Source: Starkeya sp. ORNL1 (GTDB taxonomy: Bacteria > Pseudomonadota > Alphaproteobacteria > Rhizobiales > Xanthobacteraceae). From it: 64,000 nucleotides of DNA. Shown in pieces: positions 43,685 through 52,799 of the stretch (the first letter of the stretch is position 1; each line of letters opens with the position of its first letter). The notes under the pieces were generated by a model. That model worked only from the letters and a program-made list of their open reading frames with translations, was not told where the DNA came from and did no database searches. A program made the translations under genes and the position numbers. Location of the stretch: the NCBI RefSeq assembly GCF_012971745.1, contig NZ_CP048834.1:6147001-6211000 (forward strand), read 5' to 3'.

Positions 43685-45955
43685 ATGAAAAGGAGCGCTC
43701 GGCCAAGCCTCGGATCCCTCGTCTGCAGGGCGCTGCCGCGCTCCTTGCTGGCCAAGTACATTGCCTCTTTCGTCGCAGTCGTTGCCGTTCCGCTCGTCGG
43801 CTACACGGCCGCGGACGTGTGGTTCGCTTCGACCGAGCATCGCAACGCTCTGATCGAAATCCAGCGAGCCAACGCCGAAAACGCCGCGTTCCGGATCAGT
43901 CAGTTCATCCGGGACATCGAGGGACAATTGCGTTGGATGACGCATCTCTCGTGGGAGGATGCTGATGGAAAGCAGCGGCTTATCGATGCTTTGCGCCTGC
44001 TGCGGCAGGCTCCGGCCATCGTGGATTTGTCCTTGATCGACGAAATGGGGCGGGAGCGTCTTTTCGTATCGCGCATAAGCATGGACCGCATTTCTTCCTT
44101 GAACGACAGGTCCGGCGAAATCGCCTTCAGCGATGCGCTAAAGACAGGCGTTCATCACGGGGCGGTCTACTTCCAGCGCGACAGTGAGCCCTTCATGACC
44201 GTAGCGCTCTCGGGAACGCGTCGCGAAGCCGGGGTCGTGGTGGCCGAGGTCAATCTCGAGCTGGCGCGGAATATCGTTTCCCGGGTTCGCGTCGGGCGTG
44301 ACGGCCAAGCCTATGTGATCGACCACAGCGGAAGGCTCATCGTCCACCCCGATGCGGGACTCGTTCTCAGAAACACGGATCTCAAGCCCATGGTCCGTGC
44401 CATCGACACCGATCCCGACGCCATCCTTCATCGCGTCGCTGGCCTCGCAGGGCAACCGGCGCTGCTGACCCAAGCCATCATCCCGCCGTTGGACTGGCGA
44501 GTTATCGCCGAGCTTCCGGTCGACGAGGCCAACGAGCCGCTGCATCGGGCTTTGAGGCGATCTCTCGCCATCGCGATGGTCAGTCTGCTGATCGCCGTCG
44601 GCATCGCGATTGTGTTCTCCTGGCGGATGGTGCGCCCGATACGCGTGTTGACAACGGGTGCAGAGCTGATCGGGTCAGGTCGCCTGGATCACCGGATTGC
44701 GATCGAAACCTCGGACGAGATCGCGCAGCTGGGCCGTCAGTTCAACACGATGACCGCCGAACTGGAGGGGTCCTACACGACGCTGGAACGCAAGGTTGAG
44801 GAGCGAACGCAGGAATTAACAGAGGCCAGCCGAGCCAAATCGCGATTCCTGGCTGCGGCCAGCCATGATTTGAGACAGCCTCTGCACGCCTTGAATCTTC
44901 TGGTGGGGCAGTTGCGGGCTGAGCAACTGCCTATCGAGCGCGAACGCCTGGCGCACCGGATCGAGCAGGCCGTGGCCTCGATAAACGGCCTTTTCGACGA
45001 TCTCCTGGACATTTCACGAATCGATTCGGGTGTGGTTCGTGCGGAGATCGCAGCGTTTCCGGTCGCGACTGTCCTCGAGCGTGTCGAGGCCGCCTTTACG
45101 GCGGAAGCGCAGGCGAATGGATTGCGCTTCCGAATCCTGCCGTCCGATCTGTGGGTATCGAGCGATCCGTTGCTCTTGCAACGCATCGTCGGCAATCTGG
45201 TCGGCAATGCCTTGCGTTACACAAGACGCGGCGGAGTTCTGGTCCTGTGTCGGCGGCGCAAGGGGGCGATCAGGATCGAAGTCTGGGACACGGGTATCGG
45301 CATCCCACCGGACAAGCACAGAGAGATTTTTTCGGAGTTCTATCAGTTGGCGCCCGCCGGCGCGCTGCAGGGCAAAGGGCTCGGCCTCGGTTTGGCGATT
45401 GTGAGGCGGCTGTCCGATCTCCTGGGTCATACGATCGAGGTTACCTCGCGCCTCGGGACCGGTTCGCGCTTTTCCGTCATCCTCCCACCCGCTGCTGCCA
45501 AAGCCCTCCCATGGCCTGTCGCCGAGGCGGCGCATGCACCGGATGATCCAATCCAGGGCGCACGCATCCTGATCGTCGACAATGACGCCGACGTCCTGCA
45601 GGGAACCGGCGGGTTGCTGCGACTATGGGGCAGCGAAACCGTCACGGCGCTATGCGGCAGTGAAGCCGTAAAGCTTATCGGAAACGTTCCCCCGGATCTG
45701 ATGATCGCCGACGTGCATCTCAACGAGGGCGATGATGGCTTGTTGCTGGTCCAATCGCTCAGAGAACGCTTCAAGGTCGCCTTCCCGGCATTGATCGTCT
45801 CGGGCGACGTATCGCGAGCTACCCGTGAGCGCGTCGTGGCCCAGGGCCTGCTTATGCTTGAAAAGCCGGTAGCGCCCTCAAGGCTTCGCGCCGCTGCGAC
45901 GCGCTTGCTGCGGTCAGCTATTCGTTCGCCGGCTTCAACCGATCAGGGCGGGTGA
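43685..45955 (+). CDS. Hybrid sensor histidine kinase with periplasmic Cache domain
   Basis: 756 aa. TM1 ~25-46, a periplasmic double-Cache-like domain (~48-280), TM2 ~290-310, HAMP, coiled coil, HisKA with phospho-His394 (ASHDLRQPLHAL), HATPase (GNLVGNALRYTRRGG, DTGIGIPPDK, GKGLGLGLAIVRRL), and a C-terminal receiver domain (RILIVDNDADVLQGTGG, Asp in IADVHLNEG). Start ATG 43685 has CGGAG in front; 43673 is possible. Its 3' end overlaps by 38 bp the 3' end of the opposite-strand NarL-type regulator, its probable output partner. Confidence 0.9.
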   Translation: MKRSARPSLGSLVCRALPRSLLAKYIASFVAVVAVPLVGYTAADVWFASTEHRNALIEIQRANAENAAFRISQFIRDIEGQLRWMTHLSWEDADGKQRLIDALRLLRQAPAIVDLSLIDEMGRERLFVSRISMDRISSLNDRSGEIAFSDALKTGVHHGAVYFQRDSEPFMTVALSGTRREAGVVVAEVNLELARNIVSRVRVGRDGQAYVIDHSGRLIVHPDAGLVLRNTDLKPMVRAIDTDPDAILHRVAGLAGQPALLTQAIIPPLDWRVIAELPVDEANEPLHRALRRSLAIAMVSLLIAVGIAIVFSWRMVRPIRVLTTGAELIGSGRLDHRIAIETSDEIAQLGRQFNTMTAELEGSYTTLERKVEERTQELTEASRAKSRFLAAASHDLRQPLHALNLLVGQLRAEQLPIERERLAHRIEQAVASINGLFDDLLDISRIDSGVVRAEIAAFPVATVLERVEAAFTAEAQANGLRFRILPSDLWVSSDPLLLQRIVGNLVGNALRYTRRGGVLVLCRRRKGAIRIEVWDTGIGIPPDKHREIFSEFYQLAPAGALQGKGLGLGLAIVRRLSDLLGHTIEVTSRLGTGSRFSVILPPAAAKALPWPVAEAAHAPDDPIQGARILIVDNDADVLQGTGGLLRLWGSETVTALCGSEAVKLIGNVPPDLMIADVHLNEGDDGLLLVQSLRERFKVAFPALIVSGDVSRATRERVVAQGLLMLEKPVAPSRLRAAATRLLRSAIRSPASTDQGG

Positions 45956-46580
45956 CGGCTATCACAGCCTCGGTACGGCTGCTGACGCCGAGTGCCTTCA
46001 GAATCGACGAGATGTGATTTTTGACGGTCGGCTCGGCGAGCCCGAGCGCCCGACAGATAAGCTTGTTGTTCTTGCCTTCGATCAGCAGCGCGAGCACGTC
46101 GCGCTGCCGCTCGGTGAGACCGAGAGACTGCAAGGCGGGCGTCGCGCGAGTTCCGCCGCATGGCGTTTCCTCGCTGGTGTGGTTCATATGAAGCGCGGCA
46201 GGAGGCACGTAAATGCCGCCGGCCAGAACCAGCGAGAGTGCTGCAATCAGCACTTCCCGGGTCTCGGTCTTCGGAATGAAGCCCTGAGCTCCCCGCGAGA
46301 GCGCACTGCGGATAGTCGACTGATCCCGATCACCGGAGATCAAGACAACTGCAATTGTCGGGTACCGTTCTGCCACGATCGCCAGTAGCGACAGCCCGTC
46401 CTGATCAGGCAAATGGAGATCCAACAACGCAAAGTCGATGTCGTCTTCCCGTTCCAGTGTTGCGAGTGCTTCTGCAGCGTCACAGGCTTCCAGCACAAGG
46501 CAATTGGGCTGCACCACTTGCAGCACACTGCGCATGGCTTCGCGGATTAGCGCATGATCATCGACGATGAGGAACTTCAT
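45918..46580 (-). CDS. NarL/LuxR-type response regulator
   Basis: 220 aa. Receiver domain (FLIVDDHALIREAMRSVL, phospho-Asp in LLDLHLPDQDG, conserved Lys in GFIPKTE) and LuxR helix-turn-helix (LTERQRDVLALLIEGKNNKL, LAEPTVKNHISSILKALGV). Transcription factor, probably phosphorylated by the hybrid kinase whose 3' end it overlaps tail-to-tail. Downstream targets are not visible. Confidence 0.9.
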   Translation of the reverse strand: MKFLIVDDHALIREAMRSVLQVVQPNCLVLEACDAAEALATLEREDDIDFALLDLHLPDQDGLSLLAIVAERYPTIAVVLISGDRDQSTIRSALSRGAQGFIPKTETREVLIAALSLVLAGGIYVPPAALHMNHTSEETPCGGTRATPALQSLGLTERQRDVLALLIEGKNNKLICRALGLAEPTVKNHISSILKALGVSSRTEAVIAVTRPDRLKPANE

Positions 46581-46804
46581 GCGAGGTCAAACTGACGTCC
46601 AGGAACCGCGAGGACTTCGTCGCACAGGAGCCTAGCACGGATCTCCCTCGAAGAGACGACCCGCGGTTACGATCTCACTGTGCCCGGCGTCCCAGGGATG
46701 TTGGCAGTTTTCGGGCCTTGGACACCAGCCAGGCTGACATGCTGCTGAGGTAAAGTAGAAATCCTAATCGTCAGGCCCATACGGTTTGAACATGAGACGA
46801 TCTT

Positions 46805-49108
46805 TCAGATTGCCAGCGAATAGCCCAGATCGCGCAACGGCAAGCGCCGCACCCGTTCTCCGGTTGCGGCGAAGATAGCGTTGCCCAGCGCTGGAGCCAG
46901 CGCCGGGAAGGCGGGTTCGCCCATGCCAGTCGGTGGATGGTCCGACTGGATGAAATAGGGATCGATCGTCATCGGTGCGAAAGGCAGGCGTAAAATTGGG
47001 TAGGCGTTGTAGTTCTGTTCCCGGACCTGGCCGTTCTCGATATTGATCTTGAGACCCATGGCGGTTGAGAGGGCGTCGGTGGAGGCGCCCTGGGCCTGCG
47101 CTTCGGAGCCGGCCATGTCGATGATGGGGCCGACATCGAGCACCACCACGATGCGATCGATCCTGATCCGCCTGTCGGAATCCACGCTGAGCTCGACCGC
47201 CTGCGCGACGTGGCCGGCGTGGGAATAGCACCAGGCCAGACCGAGGCCCCTGCCATTTGGCAGTTTCCTGCCCCAGCCTGCCTTCTCGGCGCACATCTTG
47301 ATGACATCATTGACCCGCTCGGGGTCGAAATTGACGCTCGGGTCTTTGGGCGCCAGCTCGGGCACCTCGCGGTTCACTGCGTCGATCAGGAACTCGACAT
47401 GGTCGCGACCCGAGGCGAGCGACAATTCATGCATGAAGCTTTGCGCCGCGAACACCTGGGCGTTGTCGCCCGGCGCGCGCCAGGCGCCGGTGGGGATCCT
47501 CAAGGGGAACATGGTCTTGGCGCGCCGCAGGTTCGGCGCCTTGATCGAGTATTTCAGATTGTCGGTGAGGTTGGCGCCGGTGGCTTCCTTCTTGCCGTCG
47601 GCGGTGAAGGTGATGAAATGCTCGTGCCAGGCGTCGAGCCTGCCATCCGTGTCGATGGCGCCCTTTAGCTGGTGGTAGCCGGCGGGGCGATAGAAGTCGT
47701 GGGCGAAATCGTCTTCCCGGGTCCATTGCAGCTTCACCGGGGCGTTCACCTTCTGCGCGATGGCTGCGGCCTCGCAGGCATAGTCATTGACCAGCCGCCG
47801 CCCGAAGCCGCCCCCGACGCGCGTCTGGTGCATGACGATCTTTTCCTGCGGGACGCCCGCCACCTTCGAGACCAGAGGCAAGCCGCGATCGGGCTGCTGG
47901 GTGGGTACCCACATTTCCATCACCCCGTCATGCCAGTGCGCGGTGGTGTTCATGGGCTCCAGCGGCACATGGGCGGCGAAGGGATACTCGTAATAGGCCT
48001 CCACGGTCTTGGCGGCGCTCGCGAAGGATTTGTCCACGTCGCCGACATTGTCGTCCGGCTTTTCGGGGAAATTGGTCGCCAGCTTCTTCGCTTCGGCCGA
48101 GAAGTGCGAGGTTGAATCGTTCGACGCTGCGGTGAGGTCCCAATCCACCGTGAGCTTGTCCTTGGCCTGGAAAGCGGTCCAGGTATCCTTGGCGATGATG
48201 GCCACGCCCGGCATCACTTCGATCATCAGGCCGGTGCCGTCCAGCGCAAAGGCGTCGAGCACGCCGGGCAGGGCCTTGATCTCATCCACGTTGAAGGAGC
48301 GCACCTTGCCGCCCGCTGCCGGACACTTGGTATAGGTGGCATAGACCATGCCGGGACGTTGGACATCGATTCCGAAAAGCGGTTGGCCGCTGACGACCTT
48401 GGCGTCGTCGACACCGCGATAGCGCTTGCCGATCAGGCGGTATTCCGCCCGGGTCTTCAGCTTGAGGCTCTTGGGATCGGGCACGGGCATCTTCGCCGCT
48501 GCGGCAGCAAGTGACCCATAGGTTGCTGACCTGCCGCTGGCGGCATGGGTCAGGACAGAATCCTGAGCGGTGATCTCAGAGGCATCGGTCTCCCACTGCC
48601 TGGCGGCGGCGGCGATCAGCATCGCCTTGGCGCCGGCGCCGGCCTGACGCAGCTGGTCCCAGGCGCGCGGAATCGAGGTCGACCCCCCCGCGCCCTGGCT
48701 GCCATAGACCTTGGGATTGATGTCCGCCTGCTCAACGACCACGTGCTTCCAATCGGCGTCGAGTTCGTCGGCAATGATCACGCCGAAGGACGTCTTGATG
48801 CCCTGGCCGATCTCCGGGCATTTGGAATAGATGGTGATCGTGTTGTCCGGAGCGATGCGGATGAAGGCGTTCATCGCCTGGTCCTTGCCGCCCGCGGTCT
48901 CGTCCGCGAACGCCGCGTCTCCTCCGAGCGCGACATCTCCGAGGCGGAAGCCCAGCACCAGACCCGCGGCGCCCGCGCCGGCCAGCTTGAAGAAGCTGCG
49001 CCGTCCCATGGCCGCGGAAGCATCGGCCGCAGGCACGTCGCGGACGTCGCGAATCAGCGCCGCGAGATAGGCATCGGACCGGGCAAAGTCGGACTGGATG
49101 TCAGCCAT
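46805..49108 (-). CDS. Molybdopterin subunit of an isoquinoline/aldehyde oxidoreductase-type hydroxylase
   Basis: 767 aa. Tat signal with GRRSFFKLAGAGAAGLVLG (Arg36-Arg37), then the xanthine-oxidase-family large subunit of IorB type: PEIGQGIKTSFGVIIADELD, QGAGGSTSIPRAWDQLR, TRVGGGFGRRLVNDYACEAA and the active-site Glu in PTGMGEPAFPALAPALGNAI. Binds molybdopterin cytosine dinucleotide and hydroxylates an N-heterocycle or aldehyde. Overlaps the cytochrome gene by 8 bp. The Tat signal places it in the periplasm together with the cytochrome. Substrate not inferable. Confidence 0.88.
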   Translation of the reverse strand: MADIQSDFARSDAYLAALIRDVRDVPAADASAAMGRRSFFKLAGAGAAGLVLGFRLGDVALGGDAAFADETAGGKDQAMNAFIRIAPDNTITIYSKCPEIGQGIKTSFGVIIADELDADWKHVVVEQADINPKVYGSQGAGGSTSIPRAWDQLRQAGAGAKAMLIAAAARQWETDASEITAQDSVLTHAASGRSATYGSLAAAAAKMPVPDPKSLKLKTRAEYRLIGKRYRGVDDAKVVSGQPLFGIDVQRPGMVYATYTKCPAAGGKVRSFNVDEIKALPGVLDAFALDGTGLMIEVMPGVAIIAKDTWTAFQAKDKLTVDWDLTAASNDSTSHFSAEAKKLATNFPEKPDDNVGDVDKSFASAAKTVEAYYEYPFAAHVPLEPMNTTAHWHDGVMEMWVPTQQPDRGLPLVSKVAGVPQEKIVMHQTRVGGGFGRRLVNDYACEAAAIAQKVNAPVKLQWTREDDFAHDFYRPAGYHQLKGAIDTDGRLDAWHEHFITFTADGKKEATGANLTDNLKYSIKAPNLRRAKTMFPLRIPTGAWRAPGDNAQVFAAQSFMHELSLASGRDHVEFLIDAVNREVPELAPKDPSVNFDPERVNDVIKMCAEKAGWGRKLPNGRGLGLAWCYSHAGHVAQAVELSVDSDRRIRIDRIVVVLDVGPIIDMAGSEAQAQGASTDALSTAMGLKINIENGQVREQNYNAYPILRLPFAPMTIDPYFIQSDHPPTGMGEPAFPALAPALGNAIFAATGERVRRLPLRDLGYSLAI

Positions 49109-50471
49109 TGGGGGCCTCCCGGGTGCTGGGTTGCTGATTCACCTGCTTGCGTAGATCGGCCACGTCTTTCCCTGTCAGGTGTGCGCCTTTGGCACCGAAG
49201 CGGGCGGTGACGTAATTGGCCACGGAAGCAATGTCGTCGTCGGAATAGCCCTCGCCGAACGCCGGCATGAAGATCCTGCCGTCGGCGGTCTGGCGGTTGA
49301 CGCCGTTGATGACAGTCTGCGCCACATTGGTGGCGCTGGGATCGTTCACCGCGCGCACGCCGGTCAGCGTGGCATAGCCGGTGACCGGGCTCACTCCGGT
49401 CCAGTCATGGCAACTGGCGCAGGCGCCGGCGAAGATCTTTTCGCCGCGCGTGTCGGCGTCCGCCACCAGGCCCTCCTTGTGCGAGGCCGGTGCCGGCGTG
49501 GTGACGGTGCGCGGCAGGTCGGTCGCATGGGCGGGGATGCTGCGCAGATAGGTCACCAGGGCGCGCGCGTCGTCCGCTACCAGGTAGCTGAGACTGTTGT
49601 CGGTGGCTTCGCCCATCGGGCCGGCCGCGCCGCCATGTCCGTTGGCATGGCCGGTGGAAAGATAGAGATAGACGTCCTGGTCGCTCCAGTCGCCGATGCC
49701 GGAATCCTTGTCGCTGGTGATGTTGTAGGCGCGCCAGCCCGCGGTGAGGGCGCCCGCGAACTTGGCGTGGTTGTCCAGCGCAAAAGCGAGGTTGCGCGGT
49801 GTGTGGCACTCCCCGCAATGGCCCATGGCCTCGGCGAGATAGGCGCCCCGATTCCATTGCCGGCTCTGCCCTGTGTTGGGACGGAAGCGTTCATCGGCAT
49901 TGAACACCGCGTTCCAGACTGCCAGCAGGGCGCGCTGGTCGTAAGGCCAGGAAAGCTGGTTCCGCCGGGCCGGGGCATGCACCGGGGCCAGCGTGAAGAG
50001 ATAGGCCTTGATGGCAAGCGCGTCGTCGTTCGTCATGAGGGCGTAGGAGGTGAAGGGCATGGCGGGATAGAGCCGCTCGCCATCGGCGCGAATGCCCTCG
50101 TGCACGGCCGCCAGGAACTGGGCGTCGGTGTAGCTGCCGATCCCGGTTTCCTTGTCCGGCGTGATATTGGTGGAATAGATGGTGCCGAACGGCATGTTGA
50201 AGGCGAAGCCGCCGGCGAAGGGCGCGCCGCCGGGCGCGGTGTGGCAGGCTTGGCAGTCCGCGGCATGGATGAGATATTCGCCGCGCTTCACCACCTCGGC
50301 ATCGGCAAGCTGGGCTGGGACGCCGGCGACGCCGCCGCCCTTGTAGTCCTCTATCGCGACGGTTGAGCCGCCGGCAAACGCCATCGGATCACGGCCGAGA
50401 ACCAGCCAACTGGTTAGTCCGAGCGCGATGACGACAATCAGCGCGACGACAATGCCGATGAGTTTTTTCAT
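49101..50471 (-). CDS. Membrane-anchored triheme cytochrome c
   Basis: 456 aa. N-terminal anchor MKKLIGIVVALIVVIALGLT, then three class I heme sites: CQACH, CGECH and CASCH, with matching distal Met-containing segments. This is the electron-accepting subunit that passes electrons from the Mo/Fe-S dehydrogenase to the respiratory chain, as in alcohol and aldehyde dehydrogenase complexes and the cytochrome part of nicotinate dehydrogenase. Start ATG 50471 follows the small-subunit stop by 2 bp. Second gene of the three-gene operon. Confidence 0.9.
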   Translation of the reverse strand: MKKLIGIVVALIVVIALGLTSWLVLGRDPMAFAGGSTVAIEDYKGGGVAGVPAQLADAEVVKRGEYLIHAADCQACHTAPGGAPFAGGFAFNMPFGTIYSTNITPDKETGIGSYTDAQFLAAVHEGIRADGERLYPAMPFTSYALMTNDDALAIKAYLFTLAPVHAPARRNQLSWPYDQRALLAVWNAVFNADERFRPNTGQSRQWNRGAYLAEAMGHCGECHTPRNLAFALDNHAKFAGALTAGWRAYNITSDKDSGIGDWSDQDVYLYLSTGHANGHGGAAGPMGEATDNSLSYLVADDARALVTYLRSIPAHATDLPRTVTTPAPASHKEGLVADADTRGEKIFAGACASCHDWTGVSPVTGYATLTGVRAVNDPSATNVAQTVINGVNRQTADGRIFMPAFGEGYSDDDIASVANYVTARFGAKGAHLTGKDVADLRKQVNQQPSTREAPNG

Positions 50472-50473
50472 CG

Positions 50474-50932
50474 TCAGGCTGATTTGTCGGCTGCGTTCTT
50501 GATCGCGCGGCGGATGCGGATGTAGGTCCCGCAGCGGCAGAGATTGCCCGCCATGGCCGCATCGATGTCGGAATCGTCCGGGTGCGGGTTGCTGTCCAGC
50601 AGCGCCGTGGCCGACATGATCTGGCCGGCCTGGCAGTAGCCGCATTGCGGCACTGCGATTTCCATCCAGGCCTCCTGTACCTTGGCGCCGTTGGGAGTCT
50701 CGCCAATCCCTTCAATGGTGACGACGGCGCGCGTGCCGACATCGCCGACGGCCAGTTGGCAAGACCGCACCGGCTTGCCACCGACATGCACGGTGCAGAC
50801 GCCGCACTGCGCGATGCCACAGCCATATTTGGTGCCGACCAGATTGAGATGGTCGCGCAACACCCACAGAAGCGGCATCTCCTCCGGCGCATCGACCTCG
50901 CGCAATTGTCCGTTGATTGTCAGAGTGAGCAT
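50474..50932 (-). CDS. [2Fe-2S] subunit of the molybdenum hydroxylase (IorA type)
   Basis: 152 aa. Plant-type ferredoxin domain [21 protein letters not shown] followed by Cys, then the second cluster motif [10 protein letters not shown] and NLCRCGTY. All eight cysteines expected for the two clusters are present. ATG 50932 starts the domain ([17 protein letters not shown]). First gene of the operon; together with the triheme cytochrome and molybdopterin subunit it forms a periplasm-facing dehydrogenase. Confidence 0.92.
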   Translation of the reverse strand: MLTLTINGQLREVDAPEEMPLLWVLRDHLNLVGTKYGCGIAQCGVCTVHVGGKPVRSCQLAVGDVGTRAVVTIEGIGETPNGAKVQEAWMEIAVPQCGYCQAGQIMSATALLDSNPHPDDSDIDAAMAGNLCRCGTYIRIRRAIKNAADKSA

Positions 50933-51446
50933 GGCTCCATCCTTCCTGACAGCGTAGTCGACGCGCCAACAGAATCCCCTCGTCAGATTATAGGAAACTA
51001 AACGTCCGCCGGTAGCGACCGCTTGTACACGTTTGAGGCATCGCAAGTTCTGGGGGGCACAGAAAGTAGTACGAAGTCTTTTCGCAGCATGACCCTTTAT
51101 CGACGTAAGGGAAATTCTATTCATACACGCGAAAATCTTCGGAACTTTCACTCGAATTATACAAAATATAGGCTCAGGGCATAGCGTAATAACATTAAAC
51201 TATTTTTGAGGCTCTGAATTTTGAGTGTATGAGCCTCACGCAAAGCGTTGCCGGCGTTCGCTTCTCGAGCTGAAACTAACGTCTGGAAATCACTCAACTT
51301 CGCCTATATTCGGTGACTGGACATCCAGTGTGCAGCTGCGTTTTTATCCCTTCGACGCCCGGATCATGAGGGCCGGCGCATATCCGCTTTGCGCATGGCG
51401 TCAGATGACGGATCATGACGGCTCCTGCTCAGAGCGCGTCCCCATC
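50933..51446. other. Divergent promoter region, locally AT-rich
   Basis: 514 bp between the hydroxylase operon (minus) and the TctC-type gene (plus). The segment ~51110-51230 is clearly AT-richer than its surroundings and contains no gene; it probably carries promoters for one or both sides. A plus-strand frame open from 51225 into the binding-protein gene has no family character before 51447. Confidence 0.5.
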
Positions 51447-52424
51447 ATGCCTCGCTTCATTTTCTCGCGTTCGTTGTGCGTGGCCGTCATCGCCGTATTG
51501 TCGATGCTATCGCCAGCCAGCGCCCAGGAGTATCCCAGCCGCCCGGTTACGCTCGACATCCCTTTTCCTGCCGGCGGCTCGACAGACCTCGTCGGCCGCC
51601 TCATTGCCGAGGGAATGAGCGCCGAGCTTCGCCAGCCGGTGGTCGTGGTGAATCGCGGCGGAGCCGGCGGCAGCCTCGGCACCATCCATCTCTCCAGGCA
51701 GTTGCCGGACGGCTACGAGGTGATGATGGGCACGGTCTCGACCCACGCGCTCAATCCTGCGCTTTACCGGAACCTGCCCTACGATCCGGTCACCGGTTTT
51801 GCCCCGGTGTCGTTGCTCGCCATCGTGCCCAACGTGTTGGTCGTGCACCCGAGCTTCCCGGCCTCGAGTGTCGAGGAGCTTATCGCGGTGCTGAAGGCCA
51901 ATCCAGGCAAGTACAACTATGCCTCCGCCGGCAACGGGACGCCCAGCCATCTGTCGGCGGAACTCTTCAAAACCATGGCGGGCGTCGACATGCAGCACAT
52001 TCCCTATCAGGGCGTCGGCCCGGCGATGGTCGATGTGCTCTCGGGGCAGGTCCCGATCATGTTCGACAATCTTCCCACGTCGTCGGGCTATATCAAGAGC
52101 GGCAAGTTGCGCGGGCTTGGCGTGACGACGCACGCGCGCGTGCCATCGTTCCCGGACATGCCGGCGGTCGCCGAGCAGCTGCCCGGCTATGAAACCTATA
52201 GTTGGAACGCGCTGTTCGCGCCGGCAGGCACGCCGCCGGAGATCGTCGCCAAGCTCAATGCCGCCGCCAACGGAGCGCTAGCCACGCCGAAGGTGCAGGC
52301 GCGCCTTGTCGAGCTCAGCGCCATCCCGGTTGGCTCGACGCCCGAGGAACTGCGCGAGCATGTCCGGAGGGAAGTCGCAAAATGGGCGCCCATCGTGAAG
52401 GCGTCGGGTGCCCGACTGGACTAG
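51447..52424 (+). CDS. TctC/Bug-family tripartite transporter substrate-binding protein
   Basis: 325 aa. Signal peptide ending PASAQ; EYPSRPVTLDIPFPAGGSTD is the Bug-family ligand loop, followed by NRGGAGGSLGTIHLSRQLPDG, YASAGNGTPSHLSAELFK, GVGPAMVDVLSGQVPIMFDN and FAPAGTPPEIVAKLN. Binds small carboxylates in the periplasm. No TctA/TctB genes adjoin, which is usual for this expanded family. The preceding operon could act on a carboxylated heterocycle that this protein binds, but that is conjecture. Confidence 0.88.
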   Translation: MPRFIFSRSLCVAVIAVLSMLSPASAQEYPSRPVTLDIPFPAGGSTDLVGRLIAEGMSAELRQPVVVVNRGGAGGSLGTIHLSRQLPDGYEVMMGTVSTHALNPALYRNLPYDPVTGFAPVSLLAIVPNVLVVHPSFPASSVEELIAVLKANPGKYNYASAGNGTPSHLSAELFKTMAGVDMQHIPYQGVGPAMVDVLSGQVPIMFDNLPTSSGYIKSGKLRGLGVTTHARVPSFPDMPAVAEQLPGYETYSWNALFAPAGTPPEIVAKLNAAANGALATPKVQARLVELSAIPVGSTPEELREHVRREVAKWAPIVKASGARLD

Positions 52425-52799
52425 TATTTTCGCGTCATTTCAGGATCAGCATCACACCCCGGCCCGCGTGCTCGGCGCCGCTGCGGTCGTCGCGTTGGTC
52501 ACGGGCGTGTTGGTCAGTCGCAGGAAATTGGTGGGCCCGGCAGGACGCACATTTTCACATAATTCAGTAGCGTAATCAGCACTATAAGTCGTCACAGTTC
52601 GCGCAGATGCCAACTCAAATACCAACAATCAGCGCGGGCAGGGGGTGATCAGCCGGGACTTCGCGGGAACTCGCCGGAGACGAGACAAGTCCGTCTGCAG
52701 GGATCAGTTGCCGGAGCGAGGGAGTAGGCGATTCACTCGACAGCGCCCCAGTCCTTGCTACGGTCGCGGGGCGGACTTTGGAGGGACGGCGAGGGGCAG
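52425..52799. other. Intergenic region with a possible transmembrane-helix remnant
   Basis: 375 bp without a callable gene. In one frame 52444 onward reads DQHHTPARVLGAAAVVALVT then GVLVSRRKLVG before a stop near 52575, which looks like the last membrane helix and basic tail of a transporter. No start or earlier part is present. The rest holds nothing I recognise; AGGGGCAG just before 52800 is the next gene's ribosome site. Confidence 0.3.

Noticed and set aside
43685..46580. Flagellar or Wsp-like chemotaxis components
   Set aside because: The kinase is a HisKA/Cache hybrid with a NarL-type partner, not a CheA system.
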